The position numbers were made by a program, and so were the translations under genes. Positions 42,456-51,311 of a stretch of DNA of 64,000 nucleotides are shown here, piece after piece (within the stretch, counting starts at the first letter, position 1; the number at the start of each line of letters is the position of its first letter). Below the pieces are notes generated by a model, which worked only from the letters and a program-made list of their open reading frames with translations, was not told the origin of the DNA and did no database searches. The DNA is taken from NCBI RefSeq assembly GCF_040801785.1, contig NZ_CP161805.1:3906001-3970000 (forward strand), read 5' to 3'. The stretch comes from Sulfitobacter sp. LCG007. GTDB lineage: Bacteria > Pseudomonadota > Alphaproteobacteria > Rhodobacterales > Rhodobacteraceae.

Positions 42456-42484
42456 TCGCCGGGGCGGATCGACGCCCCGCGATC
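42454..42484. terminator. long GC hairpin between hemH and L,D-transpeptidase genes
   Basis: GATCGC-c-GGGGCG (42454-42466), loop GATCGA, CGCCCCGCGATC (42473-42484). It sits at the hemH stop, 7 bases before the convergent stop, so it could end transcription from both sides despite lacking a T-run. Confidence 0.65.
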
Positions 42485-42490
42485 AGGCAA

Positions 42491-43096
42491 TCAGATCACC
42501 AGAACCTGCGTACCCACCTTCGTGATCGCGAAGAGGTCCGCGATATGCGGGTTGTAAAGTCCAATGCATCCGTTCGAGGACATGCGCCCGATCTTGCGGT
42601 CGTCATGGGTCCCGTGGATGCGGTAGTACTTCCATCCCAGATAAAGCGCATGCGTGCCAAGCGGGTTGTCCGGTCCTGGCGGGATGTATCGCGGCCACTC
42701 CGGGTTGCGCTTGAGCATGTTCGGCGTCGGACTCCAGTCGGGCCCGACGACCTTCTGCACCACCGAGGTCCGGCCCCGGCGCGTCAGGTCCTCGCTGACG
42801 GGGATGGAACAGGGATAAAGCCTGTAGGTCTCGCCGTCCGGTCCCCAATAGTGCAGCGCCCGGCTGCTGATATCGACCAGCACAGCCCCATTGCGGAGGG
42901 ACGAGAAATGGGGTTGCCAGTGACGGGTCTTGAAGCCGGCGACGTTGCGGCGCACCGCCGGGGTGACTTCATCCGGCGCGCGCAGTGTGTTCTGTTCGTT
43001 TACCGTCCGCTGGGCATAGGCCGGTACGGCAAGCAGGGACGCCGCGCCGGCGACGAAACCGCGCCGTGTCGGCGCCTGGAATCGCGAGTTGGACAT
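42491..43096 (-). CDS. L,D-transpeptidase, Tat-exported
   Basis: 201 residues. A twin-arginine signal (TRRGFVAGAASLLAVPAYAQ) precedes a YkuD domain with RIHGTHDDRKIGRMSSNGCI (catalytic Cys about residue 180). It forms or exchanges 3-3 peptidoglycan cross-links or attaches proteins in the periplasm. After the Cys the sequence reads IGLYN where most relatives have IRMYN, so the usual Arg is missing. ATG at 43096. It faces the CAP-domain lipoprotein across a 166 bp divergent gap. Confidence 0.9.
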   Translation of the reverse strand: MSNSRFQAPTRRGFVAGAASLLAVPAYAQRTVNEQNTLRAPDEVTPAVRRNVAGFKTRHWQPHFSSLRNGAVLVDISSRALHYWGPDGETYRLYPCSIPVSEDLTRRGRTSVVQKVVGPDWSPTPNMLKRNPEWPRYIPPGPDNPLGTHALYLGWKYYRIHGTHDDRKIGRMSSNGCIGLYNPHIADLFAITKVGTQVLVI

Positions 43097-43205
43097 GTCG
43101 GTGCTCCTCGGTCTGCAAACTTCGCCTTCACACCGATGTTATGGCGCTTATGCCGCAGTCGCAATTCAATCGGGCGACTCGGCTGCAAAACTCGGAAAAC
43201 TGCGT

Positions 43206-43232
43206 TTGAACTGCATCGCGCAAAGCGATAAT
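43206..43232 (+). promoter_or_regulatory. possible promoter of the CAP lipoprotein gene
   Basis: TTGAAC at 43206-43211 and GATAAT at 43227-43232 with a short 15-base spacer (16 if read from TTTGAA). Start codon 30 bases further on. Confidence 0.35.
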
Positions 43233-43262
43233 CCCCGTTGAGGTACTGTCTGGGAGACGTCC

Positions 43263-43775
43263 ATGTTCCGCTTGCTGCCGATTATTTCCTTGCTCGCGCT
43301 GTCGATCGCCGCCTGTACGCCGGTGAGTCAGAGTTCCGGCGTCGGGCCGGACGGTCTGCCCCTGCCGAAGATATACCGAATCAACCGGATGCAGTCCGGT
43401 CAGATTCAGGTGCGCATGCTTGACGCTGTGAATTCGCTGCGCGTCGCCGCGGGCGTGCCGGCGGTCGAGCTTGACTCGACCCTGAACGCGATCGCCAACG
43501 CGCATTCCCGCGACATGTCCCAGATGAACCGGCCATGGAACTGGGGATCGGATCTGCTGGATCCGTGGACCCGTGCCCGTCGCGCCGGCTACCAGGGCGA
43601 TATCTACGAGGCGATTTCCGAATCCTACGAGACCGAACTTGAAACGCTTGCAGGCTGGATGGAAGACAGCCGGACACGGCCGATCGTGCTCGAGCCGAGT
43701 GCGCGCTACATGGGCTTCGGCTGGCACCAGGACAGCAGCGGCAAGATCTGGTGGACGCTCGAAATGGGCTCCTGA
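43263..43775 (+). CDS. CAP-domain (SCP-like) lipoprotein
   Basis: 170 residues. Lipoprotein signal with lipobox LSIAAC (Cys about residue 18), then a CAP/PR-1-like domain: LNAIANAHSRDMSQMNRPWN, YEAISESYETELETLAGWME, and YMGFGWHQDSSGKIWWTLEM. The first His (AHSRDM) is kept, but the second His and the HR of the Trp-x-x-Ser-x-x-His-Arg block are replaced (GWMEDSRTRPIVL), so the putative active site is incomplete. It sits between two L,D-transpeptidase genes, which suggests a cell-wall role. ATG at 43263. Confidence 0.85.
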   Translation: MFRLLPIISLLALSIAACTPVSQSSGVGPDGLPLPKIYRINRMQSGQIQVRMLDAVNSLRVAAGVPAVELDSTLNAIANAHSRDMSQMNRPWNWGSDLLDPWTRARRAGYQGDIYEAISESYETELETLAGWMEDSRTRPIVLEPSARYMGFGWHQDSSGKIWWTLEMGS

Positions 43776-43804
43776 AGATCGGACCCAGAATTCGCTGACA
43801 GAAA

Positions 43805-43834
43805 AAGGGCCGCGCGATGCGGCCCTTGTTGTTT
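43805..43834. terminator. bidirectional intrinsic terminator
   Basis: AAGGGCCGC (43805-43813), loop GCGAT, GCGGCCCTT (43819-43827), then GTTGTTT for the rightward CAP gene. Leftward, the same stem is followed by TTTTTC, fitting the L,D-transpeptidase gene that ends at 43852. Confidence 0.85.
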
Positions 43835-43851
43835 CAGGACGGCCGCGGAGG

Positions 43852-44352
43852 TCAGGGATTGATCGAGATGGGTGTCCCGTCCCGGACCATCGCGTAGATG
43901 TCCTCGATCTCCTTGTTGCGCACGGCGATGCAGCCCCAGGTCCAGTCCTTCTTGTCCTTGCGGTTCGGCTTTTCCTGGCCGTGGATGAAGATGTCGCCCC
44001 CGGTCTTGTAGCCAAGCGCGTCGGCGATCTCGCGATCCTTCTCGTTCGGATAGCTGATTCCGACCGACAGGTGATACTTGCTGCGCGGGTTGCGCCGGTC
44101 GATGTAGTAAAGCCCCTCCGGCGTCTTGCCGTCGTTCTGGCGGACCTTGTGGCCCACGGGCGCCCATCCGAGCTTGATGTCATAGGCCCTGAGCACCTGA
44201 TCGTTGTGCAACAGGAACATCTTGCGCTCGCCCTTGTTGACGACCACGTAGGTGACTTCGGGTCCGTTGTACTTCTTGAACTTGCTGGGGGAGCTGCACG
44301 CCCCGAGCGCCAAGGCCGAGGACGCCCCCAGAATCAGATTTCTGCGCTGCAT
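43852..44352 (-). CDS. L,D-transpeptidase lipoprotein
   Basis: 166 residues. The signal has a lipobox, ALALGAC (Cys about 19), so the protein is lipid-anchored. YkuD domain: KYNGPEVTYVVVNKGERKMF, VGHKVRQNDGKTPEGLYYID, IFIHGQEKPNRKDKKDWTWG, then GCIAV with the catalytic Cys. The WTWGCIAV form of the motif is common in one branch of the family. ATG at 44352; upstream in-frame sequence is too basic for a signal. Convergent with the CAP lipoprotein gene, sharing a terminator. Confidence 0.9.
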   Translation of the reverse strand: MQRRNLILGASSALALGACSSPSKFKKYNGPEVTYVVVNKGERKMFLLHNDQVLRAYDIKLGWAPVGHKVRQNDGKTPEGLYYIDRRNPRSKYHLSVGISYPNEKDREIADALGYKTGGDIFIHGQEKPNRKDKKDWTWGCIAVRNKEIEDIYAMVRDGTPISINP

Positions 44353-44462
44353 TTCTTTGTGCCTGTCCCATTCGGTGTTTTTCTTGCGCGATAGCACAAT
44401 CACGAGTCGATTTCTTCCTGAATTTTACGTGATCAGACTGGAAATTGGCCAGCCGCGGCGGC

Positions 44463-45680
44463 TCAGCGACGCGAGAATGCCGCAACCAGTTCGACATGAG
44501 CGGACCAGCGGAACTGATCGACCACCTGCACCCAGTCAAGTGAATGGCCCGATCGCACCAGCACCGCGGCGTCGCGCGCGAATGTCACGGGATTGCAGGA
44601 AACATGCGCGATCCGCGGTACGTCGGCCTCCGCCAGCTCCGCGATCTGCGCTGCGGCCCCGGCACGGGGCGGGTCGATGACCACGGCCTGCGCATCCCTG
44701 AATTCAGCCGCGCGCAGGGGCCGCCGGAACAGGTCGCGCGTCTCGGTCGTCACCTTCTTCAAGCCGGCGGCATGGCGCCAGCCGGCCTCGAGCGCCTCGA
44801 GCATGCCGGGATCGCCCTCGACCGCGTGCACCTCTGCACCTGTCGCCAGCGGCAGGCCGAACGTCCCGCAACCGGAGAACAGATCCACGATACGCGTCGC
44901 GTCCCCCACGATTTCGCGCACGGCGGACAGAAGCGCCGCTTCGCCGTGACGCGTGGCCTGAAGGAATGCGCCCGGCGGCGGGCTGACGGTCGCCGTCCCG
45001 AAAGCATGGAGCGGTGGCGCGCGCATGGCGACAACCTCGCCGTCCCAGCTCAGCCGGGCCAGCCCGCGCCTCTCGCAAAGGGCCGCGAGCTCCTGCGCAA
45101 GCGCCGCGTCCGGCGGCTTGCCTCCGTCAACCGCGACGTCGAGCCCGCTGCGGCTTTCGGTGACCGACACGGCGAGCGTTCCCTTGCGGCTGCCGCCGAT
45201 CGCGGCCAGTTCGCCCGCGAAGCTAAGGCCCGCCATCACCTCCGGCGCGAGCAGCTTGCAATCGGGGATCTCGACGATGGCATCCGACGCCCGGGCGTGA
45301 AACCCGGCGGTCACACCCTTCTTGGTGCGCCGCGCCGCAAATGTCGCCCTCCGGCGTGATTGCGGCGGAGAGGTCTCGATGTCGCGGAATTCGGCGCTCA
45401 GCCCCTGCGCCGCCAGTGCGGTCCGCACGATATCCGTCTTCCAGCCGGCCACGAACGCATCCGAGCCGTGCTGAAGCTGGCAGCCCCCGCAGCTGCGGAA
45501 ATGGCGACAAGGGGGAGACACACGCACCGGGGATGGCGTGACGATCCGCACATCCTTCAGCCGGTCGCCCTCGACCGAGCCACTGACGACCTCGCCCGGC
45601 AGGGTCAACGGCGCGAAGACGGGACCTGTGGCCACGCCGTCGCCGTGATGGCCCAGCCTCTCTATCAGGTATTCGCCCAT
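44463..45680 (-). CDS. class I SAM-dependent RNA 5-methyluridine methyltransferase (TrmA/RlmD-like)
   Basis: 405 residues. It methylates uridine in 23S rRNA or tRNA. N-terminal TRAM-like domain, Fe-S cluster cysteines C58, C64 and C67 (CRHFRSCGGCQLQHG), and a fourth candidate near 142 (IPDCKLL). SAM motif VDLFSGCGTFGLPLATGAEV, DPPRAG, and the nucleophile in HVSCNPVTFARD (about C362). Which uridine is modified cannot be told from sequence. ATG at 45680. It follows the exporter genes on the same strand. Confidence 0.9.
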   Translation of the reverse strand: MGEYLIERLGHHGDGVATGPVFAPLTLPGEVVSGSVEGDRLKDVRIVTPSPVRVSPPCRHFRSCGGCQLQHGSDAFVAGWKTDIVRTALAAQGLSAEFRDIETSPPQSRRRATFAARRTKKGVTAGFHARASDAIVEIPDCKLLAPEVMAGLSFAGELAAIGGSRKGTLAVSVTESRSGLDVAVDGGKPPDAALAQELAALCERRGLARLSWDGEVVAMRAPPLHAFGTATVSPPPGAFLQATRHGEAALLSAVREIVGDATRIVDLFSGCGTFGLPLATGAEVHAVEGDPGMLEALEAGWRHAAGLKKVTTETRDLFRRPLRAAEFRDAQAVVIDPPRAGAAAQIAELAEADVPRIAHVSCNPVTFARDAAVLVRSGHSLDWVQVVDQFRWSAHVELVAAFSRR

Positions 45681-45718
45681 ATGCCCCGGTTACGGCAGTG
45701 CGCCGCCTCGCAAAAGGC

Positions 45719-47551
45719 CTATTCGGCAGCCTCGGTGCGCAGGAAGCCCCCGGATTGGCGTTGCCAGAACCGGGCATAAAGCCCGCCCTTCGCCAGCAGC
45801 GCCTCATGCGTTCCGCTTTCGACGATCCGGCCCTCATCCAGAACCACGATCCGGTCCATCTCGGTCAGCGTCGACAGACGGTGCGCGATGGCGAGGACGG
45901 TCTTTCCCTCCATCACCCGTTCGAGCGCCGTCTGGATCGCCGCCTCGACCTCGCTGTCGAGTGCGCTTGTCGCTTCGTCCAGCACGAGGATCGGCGCATC
46001 CTTCAGGATCGTGCGCGCCAGTGCGATGCGCTGGCGTTGCCCGCCGGACAGTTTCACGCCGCGCTCGCCCAAGTGCGCATCATATCCCTTGCGCCCGTTG
46101 TGATCCTGAAGCCCGAGGATGAACTCATGCGCCTCGGCCCGCTTTGCGGCAGCGAAAACCTGTTCGAAATCCGCATCGGGTCGCCCGTACAGGATATTGT
46201 CCCGCGCCGAGCGGTTGAACATCGCCGTTTCCTGCGTGACCATCCCGATATTGCGCCGCAGGCTTTCCTGCGTGACACCCCTGATATCGCTTCCGTCGAT
46301 CAGGATACGGCCGTTTTCCACGTCATAGAGCCGCAACAGGAGCGCAACGAGTGTCGTCTTGCCCACACCCGAAGCGCCGACGATCCCAAGTTTTTCGCCG
46401 GGCTGGATCGTCAGGTCGATCCCCTGCACGCCGCCCTCTTCGCGGCCATAGGCGAATTCCACACCCTGCAGCTCGATCCGGCCTTCCGGCACTTTCAGCT
46501 CACTCGCCCCGGGCGCGTCCTCAAGCCGGGTCCGGGGCGTGAGCGTGCGCATCCCGTCCTCGACCTCTCCGACGTTGGAATAGATCGCCATCAGCGTGAA
46601 GCTGACCCATCCGGTCATCTGCGCGATCCGGATCGCCACGGCCCCGGCGGCCACGATATCGCCTTCGCTGGCGATGCCGCGCTGCCACATCAGGATCGTC
46701 CCGCCAAGAAGCAGCACCGGCAACAGACCCGCCAGTGTCATCAGGGCAAGCCGGAAACCCGCGGACATGTAGCCGAAGGCCACGGCGCGGTCGCGGAAGC
46801 TGTTCATCGCCCCGAGCGCCGCCTGGTCCTCGAAATCCGCGTGGGCGAACAGCTTCACCGTCTTGATGTTGGTGATCGTGTCCACGACCTGCCCCGACAC
46901 CATCGCGCGCGCCCCTGCCCGCGCCGCCGACAGCTTGCGGACCCGGGGCATGTACCAGCGGATCAGGGCGAAATAGAGAACCAGCCAGACCGAGAAGACC
47001 AGCGCGATACGCCAGTCGATGGACGCCAGCAGCAGGACCGACCCCACGAGCGAGGCCAGCGCGAAGGCCACCACGTTGATGAACTCGGACACCACTTCGG
47101 TCACGGCCCGCGCGGCCTGCATCTGCTTCTGCGCGATGCGGCCGGCGAAGTCGTTGTCGAAGAAGGTGACGTTCTGCCCCAGCGTCCAGCGGTGCAGGCG
47201 CGACAGCACCAGCGGATTGAGGTTCGGCTGCACGATGATCGCGTTGGATCCCGCCGAGAGCCCGAAGAAGATCGGCCGCGCGATCAGGAAGAAGGCGACC
47301 GATCCCAGAACCAGCAGAAGGTTGCCGGCATCGAAGAAGGCTTCCGGCCCGCCGCTGCCGGTCGCGTCGATGACCTTGCCCAGGATCCAGGCCGTGCCTG
47401 CCTCCATCGCCCCGGCCGCGGCGGATAGCGCCGCCGCAAGCCAAAGCGCGGGCCATGCCCCGGACAGACACCAGGCCATGAAGGCCCCGAGCGTTCGCGG
47501 CGGAGGGCCTTCCGCTTCGCGGAACGGGTCGATCAGGTCATGGATTTTCAA
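45719..47551 (-). CDS. ABC exporter half-transporter (permease-ATPase)
   Basis: 610 residues. Six membrane spans (about 30-320), then an ATPase domain with Walker A GIVGASGVGKTTLVALLLRL, signature LSGGQRQRIALARTILKDAP, Walker B ILVLDEATSALD and an H-loop (AHRLST). All catalytic residues are intact. The start is TTG at 47551, overlapping the stop of the preceding gene as TTGA, so the pair is probably translationally coupled and forms a heterodimer. Cargo (lipid, peptide or drug) unknown. Confidence 0.92.
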   Translation of the reverse strand: MKIHDLIDPFREAEGPPPRTLGAFMAWCLSGAWPALWLAAALSAAAGAMEAGTAWILGKVIDATGSGGPEAFFDAGNLLLVLGSVAFFLIARPIFFGLSAGSNAIIVQPNLNPLVLSRLHRWTLGQNVTFFDNDFAGRIAQKQMQAARAVTEVVSEFINVVAFALASLVGSVLLLASIDWRIALVFSVWLVLYFALIRWYMPRVRKLSAARAGARAMVSGQVVDTITNIKTVKLFAHADFEDQAALGAMNSFRDRAVAFGYMSAGFRLALMTLAGLLPVLLLGGTILMWQRGIASEGDIVAAGAVAIRIAQMTGWVSFTLMAIYSNVGEVEDGMRTLTPRTRLEDAPGASELKVPEGRIELQGVEFAYGREEGGVQGIDLTIQPGEKLGIVGASGVGKTTLVALLLRLYDVENGRILIDGSDIRGVTQESLRRNIGMVTQETAMFNRSARDNILYGRPDADFEQVFAAAKRAEAHEFILGLQDHNGRKGYDAHLGERGVKLSGGQRQRIALARTILKDAPILVLDEATSALDSEVEAAIQTALERVMEGKTVLAIAHRLSTLTEMDRIVVLDEGRIVESGTHEALLAKGGLYARFWQRQSGGFLRTEAAE

Positions 47552-49389
47552 GCGGCATCATCTTCCGTCTGCAGGAAACCGCCCGACTGCCGGCCCCAGA
47601 ATTCAGCATATAGTCCGCCCCTTTCGAGCAGCGACTCGTGGTTCCCGTCCTCGACGATGCGGCCACGGTCCAGCACCAGAATGCGGTCCATCTGGGCAAT
47701 GGTAGAGAGCCGATGCGCGATGGCAATGACCGTCTTGCCTTCCATCATGCCGTAGAGCGTATCCTGGATCGCCGCCTCGACCTCGCTGTCCAGCGCGCTG
47801 GTCGCCTCGTCGAGCAGCAGGATCGGTGCGTTCTTCAGGATGACGCGCGCCAGCGTGATCCGCTGCCGCTGTCCGCCGGAAAGTTTCACGCCCCGTTCGC
47901 CGACCTGCGCATCGTATCCCCTGCGCCCTTCCTGGTCCTGCAGTTCCAGGATGAAGTCATGGGCCTGCGCCTGCCTGCAGGCCGCGATCATCTCGGCTTC
48001 CGTGGCGTCCGGGCGCCCGTAGAGGATGTTGTCGCGCACCGACCGGTGCAGGAGTGAGCTGTCCTGCTGGACCATCCCGATGGCCTGCCGCAGGCTGTCC
48101 TGCGTCACGGTGGTGATGTCCTGTCCGTCGATCCGGATGCTGCCCGTTTCCGGATCGTAGAAGCGCAGCAGCAGCTTCACCAACGTCGATTTGCCCGACC
48201 CCGACCGGCCCACAAGCCCGATCTTCTCGCCGCTTTTCACGGTCAGCGAGATATGGTCGAGACCGCCCGCCCCGCGACCGTAGTGGTGACTCAGCCGGTC
48301 TATGGTGATTTCGCCCCTCTGCAGCCGTATCGGCCCGGCATCGGCACGGTCGACCAGATCGATGGGCTGGGCGATGGTTTGCATCCCTTCCGCCACCACG
48401 CCGAGCTCGCGGAAGAAGGTGGTCAGCGCCCACATGATCCAGCCGGTCATGGCATTGAGCCGCAACGTCAGTGCCGTCGCCGCCGCGACGATCCCGACGC
48501 TCGCCTCTCCCTGCATCCAGAGCCAGATCGCCCAGCCCACGACCGCGATGATGAGCCCGCCGTTCAGCGTCACCAGCACCACGTCCATCATGGTGAAGAT
48601 CCGCATTTCCTTCTGAAAGGTACGCCGCGTGTACTCGATCGCCTCGCGGGCATATTCCAGTTCCTGGTCCTGATGCGCGAACATCTTCACCGAATGGATG
48701 TTCGTATAGGCATCCACGACACGCCCCGTGAACATCGAGCGCGCTTCCGACGCCGCCTGCGAGGCCGGCCCCACCCGCTTGATAGTCCAGCGGATGAGCA
48801 GCGCATAAAGCGCAAGCCAACCCATGAGGGGAAGCAACAAGCGCGGATCCGCGCTCATCAGCAGGAAGCCGGCGCCGATGAAATAGGCCAGTGAAAAGCT
48901 GATCGCATCGAAGGCCTGAAACACCACCTCGCCGGCGGCAGGGGGAGTCTGCATGATCCGGTTTGCGATCCGCCCGGCAAAATCATTCTCGAACCAGCCG
49001 ACGGACTGGCGCAGCACCTGCCGGTGCGCCCGCCAGCGGATCAATGTTCCGAAGTTGGGCAGGATGGTGTTGTTCAGCAGCGCCACGTCCAGCGCCTGAA
49101 GGGCCGGCCGAAGAAGCAGGATGAACAGCGCCGCCAGGATCAGTTCCGTTCCGTGCTGTTGCCAGAATGTGGCCGGATCGCCCGCCAGCAGATCCACGAC
49201 CCGCCCCATGTATGAGATCAGCCCGACCTCGATCGCGGCCACGATGATCGACATGATCGCGGTGGCGACGAACACGCGATGGAACGGCCGCGCATACTCG
49301 CGCAGGAACGGCCAGAGTTTCTGCGGCGGGCTGTCGGTCTCATCATAGCTGACGTAAGGGTCAACAAGACGTTCGAAATACTGGAACAT
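47548..49389 (-). CDS. ABC exporter half-transporter (permease-ATPase)
   Basis: 613 residues. Same architecture as its downstream neighbour: N-terminal cytoplasmic elbow (YFERLVDPYVSYDETDSPPQ), six spans, then Walker A GLVGRSGSGKSTLVKLLLRF, signature LSGGQRQRITLARVILKNAP, Walker B ILLLDEATSALD. The ATPase is intact, so if the two pair up, both sites would be active. ATG at 49389. The 171 bases before it, up to the cca stop, show no clear promoter. Confidence 0.92.
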   Translation of the reverse strand: MFQYFERLVDPYVSYDETDSPPQKLWPFLREYARPFHRVFVATAIMSIIVAAIEVGLISYMGRVVDLLAGDPATFWQQHGTELILAALFILLLRPALQALDVALLNNTILPNFGTLIRWRAHRQVLRQSVGWFENDFAGRIANRIMQTPPAAGEVVFQAFDAISFSLAYFIGAGFLLMSADPRLLLPLMGWLALYALLIRWTIKRVGPASQAASEARSMFTGRVVDAYTNIHSVKMFAHQDQELEYAREAIEYTRRTFQKEMRIFTMMDVVLVTLNGGLIIAVVGWAIWLWMQGEASVGIVAAATALTLRLNAMTGWIMWALTTFFRELGVVAEGMQTIAQPIDLVDRADAGPIRLQRGEITIDRLSHHYGRGAGGLDHISLTVKSGEKIGLVGRSGSGKSTLVKLLLRFYDPETGSIRIDGQDITTVTQDSLRQAIGMVQQDSSLLHRSVRDNILYGRPDATEAEMIAACRQAQAHDFILELQDQEGRRGYDAQVGERGVKLSGGQRQRITLARVILKNAPILLLDEATSALDSEVEAAIQDTLYGMMEGKTVIAIAHRLSTIAQMDRILVLDRGRIVEDGNHESLLERGGLYAEFWGRQSGGFLQTEDDAA

Positions 49390-49560
49390 GGCGGATTCCT
49401 GGAGAGGATACTTACGAAATAGCGACAGCCGCCGCAGGTCGCAGGGCCGTCTCGGAGAGCAATCAAGCCAGGATCAGCTGGCTGGCAGCTCTCGCATGGA
49501 TTCGTACACATTCGCCATAATGACGTTTGCTTACCCGCTGCGGGCGCGCGTGTCGACCCT

Positions 49561-50739
49561 TCAGATCCCGGAAAGCAGCTCGGACTTCTTAAGACTAAAC
49601 TCCGAGGCGATCCAGCGCGACTCGAGCGCCTGCAACATTGCGCCCAGCGCGGGCCCTTCGAGCCGGGGCATCAGGTCCGCCGCCTTCACCGGGAATCTGG
49701 CGTTTGAACCCACCTCTATCCGCGCGTCACATCCTTCGGGAAGGGGCGTTCCCGTGCCTGCGGCGCGCAGGACAGCCGCCGCGCGTGCGATCCGCGGGCC
49801 CTGCCGGTAGGCAATCTCGGATATGCCGGCGTCGCTCCCCATCGCCTCGCGCATCGCCTCGAGCGTGCGCGTATCTCCGCGGCTCAGCCGCAGGCGTTCC
49901 GCGACAGTCTCGCCGCCCAGCGATGCCAGGCGCAGCAGGTGGTCCGGCGACGGCGCTACCTGCGCCTCGAGATGCACAACCGCGCCGAGCATCCGGTCGT
50001 CGCTGCCGGGAAGCACCACGCCCAGAACCCCCGTCGAGCGCATGGCGGCCACCGCCGCCACCGGATCGGCTGCACTCAGAAGGCGGATGATCTCTGCCCC
50101 GACGCGCTCGCCGGAGAGCGTTTCCAATCCAGCAGCGTTGCGGGCGATCGCATCGAGCGCCTCGGCATCGAAGCCCGCCTCGCCGCGGCCATACCAGGCC
50201 TCGAAGCGGAAATACCGCAGGATGCGCAGATAATCTTCGCGGATACGGGCCCCTGCATCCTCGATGAACCTCACCCGCCGCGCCAGCAGATCCGGCATGC
50301 CCCCCAGCGGATCGACGATCACTCCTGCGGGCGTGGCGTAAAGCGCGTTCATGGTGAAGTCACGCCGCCGGGCGTCCTGCGCGACGTCATCGGTGAAGGC
50401 CACCACGGCACGGCGACCATCGGTCCGAACGTCCCGCCGGAAGGTCGTGACCTCGAAGCCCCTGCCCCCGGACACCACGGTGACGGTCCCGTGCTCGATG
50501 CCGGTGGGCACGCTCTTCAGACCGGCCTCTTGGGCAAGAGTGATGACCGCGTCGGGCAACGCATCCGTGGCGAGGTCGATATCCGAGAACGTCTCTCCCA
50601 TGAGCGCATTGCGGACGCAGCCGCCCACGAACAGGATCCGGTGGCCACCCGCGGCGATCGCTCGACACACCGCCTGCGCCGCCCGATCGGCAAGCCAGGG
50701 TGTCCCCGCCGGGATCAGCGCGTCATCAGGTCTGTCCAT
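49561..50739 (-). CDS. cca: CCA tRNA nucleotidyltransferase
   Basis: 392 residues. It builds or repairs the 3' CCA of tRNAs. Nucleotidyltransferase motif FVGGCVRNALMGETFSDIDL then ATD near residues 37-59, EVTTFRRDV, then RRRDFTMNALYATPAGVIVD and RFIEDAGARIREDYLRILRY. The C-terminal helical region is present but shows no HD phosphohydrolase motif. ATG at 50739 lies inside the end of the upstream NUDIX gene (25-base overlap). Confidence 0.95.
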   Translation of the reverse strand: MDRPDDALIPAGTPWLADRAAQAVCRAIAAGGHRILFVGGCVRNALMGETFSDIDLATDALPDAVITLAQEAGLKSVPTGIEHGTVTVVSGGRGFEVTTFRRDVRTDGRRAVVAFTDDVAQDARRRDFTMNALYATPAGVIVDPLGGMPDLLARRVRFIEDAGARIREDYLRILRYFRFEAWYGRGEAGFDAEALDAIARNAAGLETLSGERVGAEIIRLLSAADPVAAVAAMRSTGVLGVVLPGSDDRMLGAVVHLEAQVAPSPDHLLRLASLGGETVAERLRLSRGDTRTLEAMREAMGSDAGISEIAYRQGPRIARAAAVLRAAGTGTPLPEGCDARIEVGSNARFPVKAADLMPRLEGPALGAMLQALESRWIASEFSLKKSELLSGI

Positions 50740-51311
50740 GCCCGAAGCATACGCGCAGTGGCGCCCCAGATGTAATACGGCCCGTAGGGAACGGCGAAAT
50801 AGGACCGGACCCGGCCCTGCCAGGTGCGCGACTGAACCAGATAGTTCCGCGGATCGAGCACGTGCGACAAGGGGACGGCGAACACCTCGTCGACCTCGCC
50901 AGGCTCGGGAACGATGTCGAAATGGTCTTTCACGAAACCGATGACGGGGGTGACGAGGAAACCTGTCACGGTCTCGTGCGGCGCCATCGTCCCGAGAATC
51001 TCCGTCGCGCCGGGCGGCAGGCCGATCTCTTCATGGGCCTCTCGCAGGGCCGCCGCGACGGGGTCAGGATCGCCCGGGTCCTGCTTGCCGCCCGGAAAGG
51101 CGATCTGGCCCGGGTGATGCTTGAGCATGGACGACCGCTTCGTCAGCAGCAGTTCCAGCCGGCCGTCGCGCTCGGTGATGGGTGCGAGCACGCCGGCGGG
51201 GCGAAGCTTGCGGCCTTCGGGCAACACGACGCCGGGGTTGAGATCGAAATCCGAGGATGCCGCGCCGGCATTCGCAAGCGCGGTCCTGATCGCCTCGAGC
51301 TGGTCAGTCAC
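50715..51311 (-). CDS. CoA pyrophosphatase (NUDIX)
   Basis: 198 residues. The NudL-type extended motif LLTKRSSMLKHHPGQIAFPG leads into the NUDIX box GGKQDPGDPDPVAAALREAH then EEIGL, as in coenzyme A diphosphatases (UPF0035 signature). Start is GTG at 51311, inside the end of hslO; an upstream ATG-like extension would lie further into hslO. The gene overlaps hslO by 8 bases and cca by 25, so the three form a tight leftward operon. Confidence 0.88.
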   Translation of the reverse strand: MTDQLEAIRTALANAGAASSDFDLNPGVVLPEGRKLRPAGVLAPITERDGRLELLLTKRSSMLKHHPGQIAFPGGKQDPGDPDPVAAALREAHEEIGLPPGATEILGTMAPHETVTGFLVTPVIGFVKDHFDIVPEPGEVDEVFAVPLSHVLDPRNYLVQSRTWQGRVRSYFAVPYGPYYIWGATARMLRAWTDLMTR

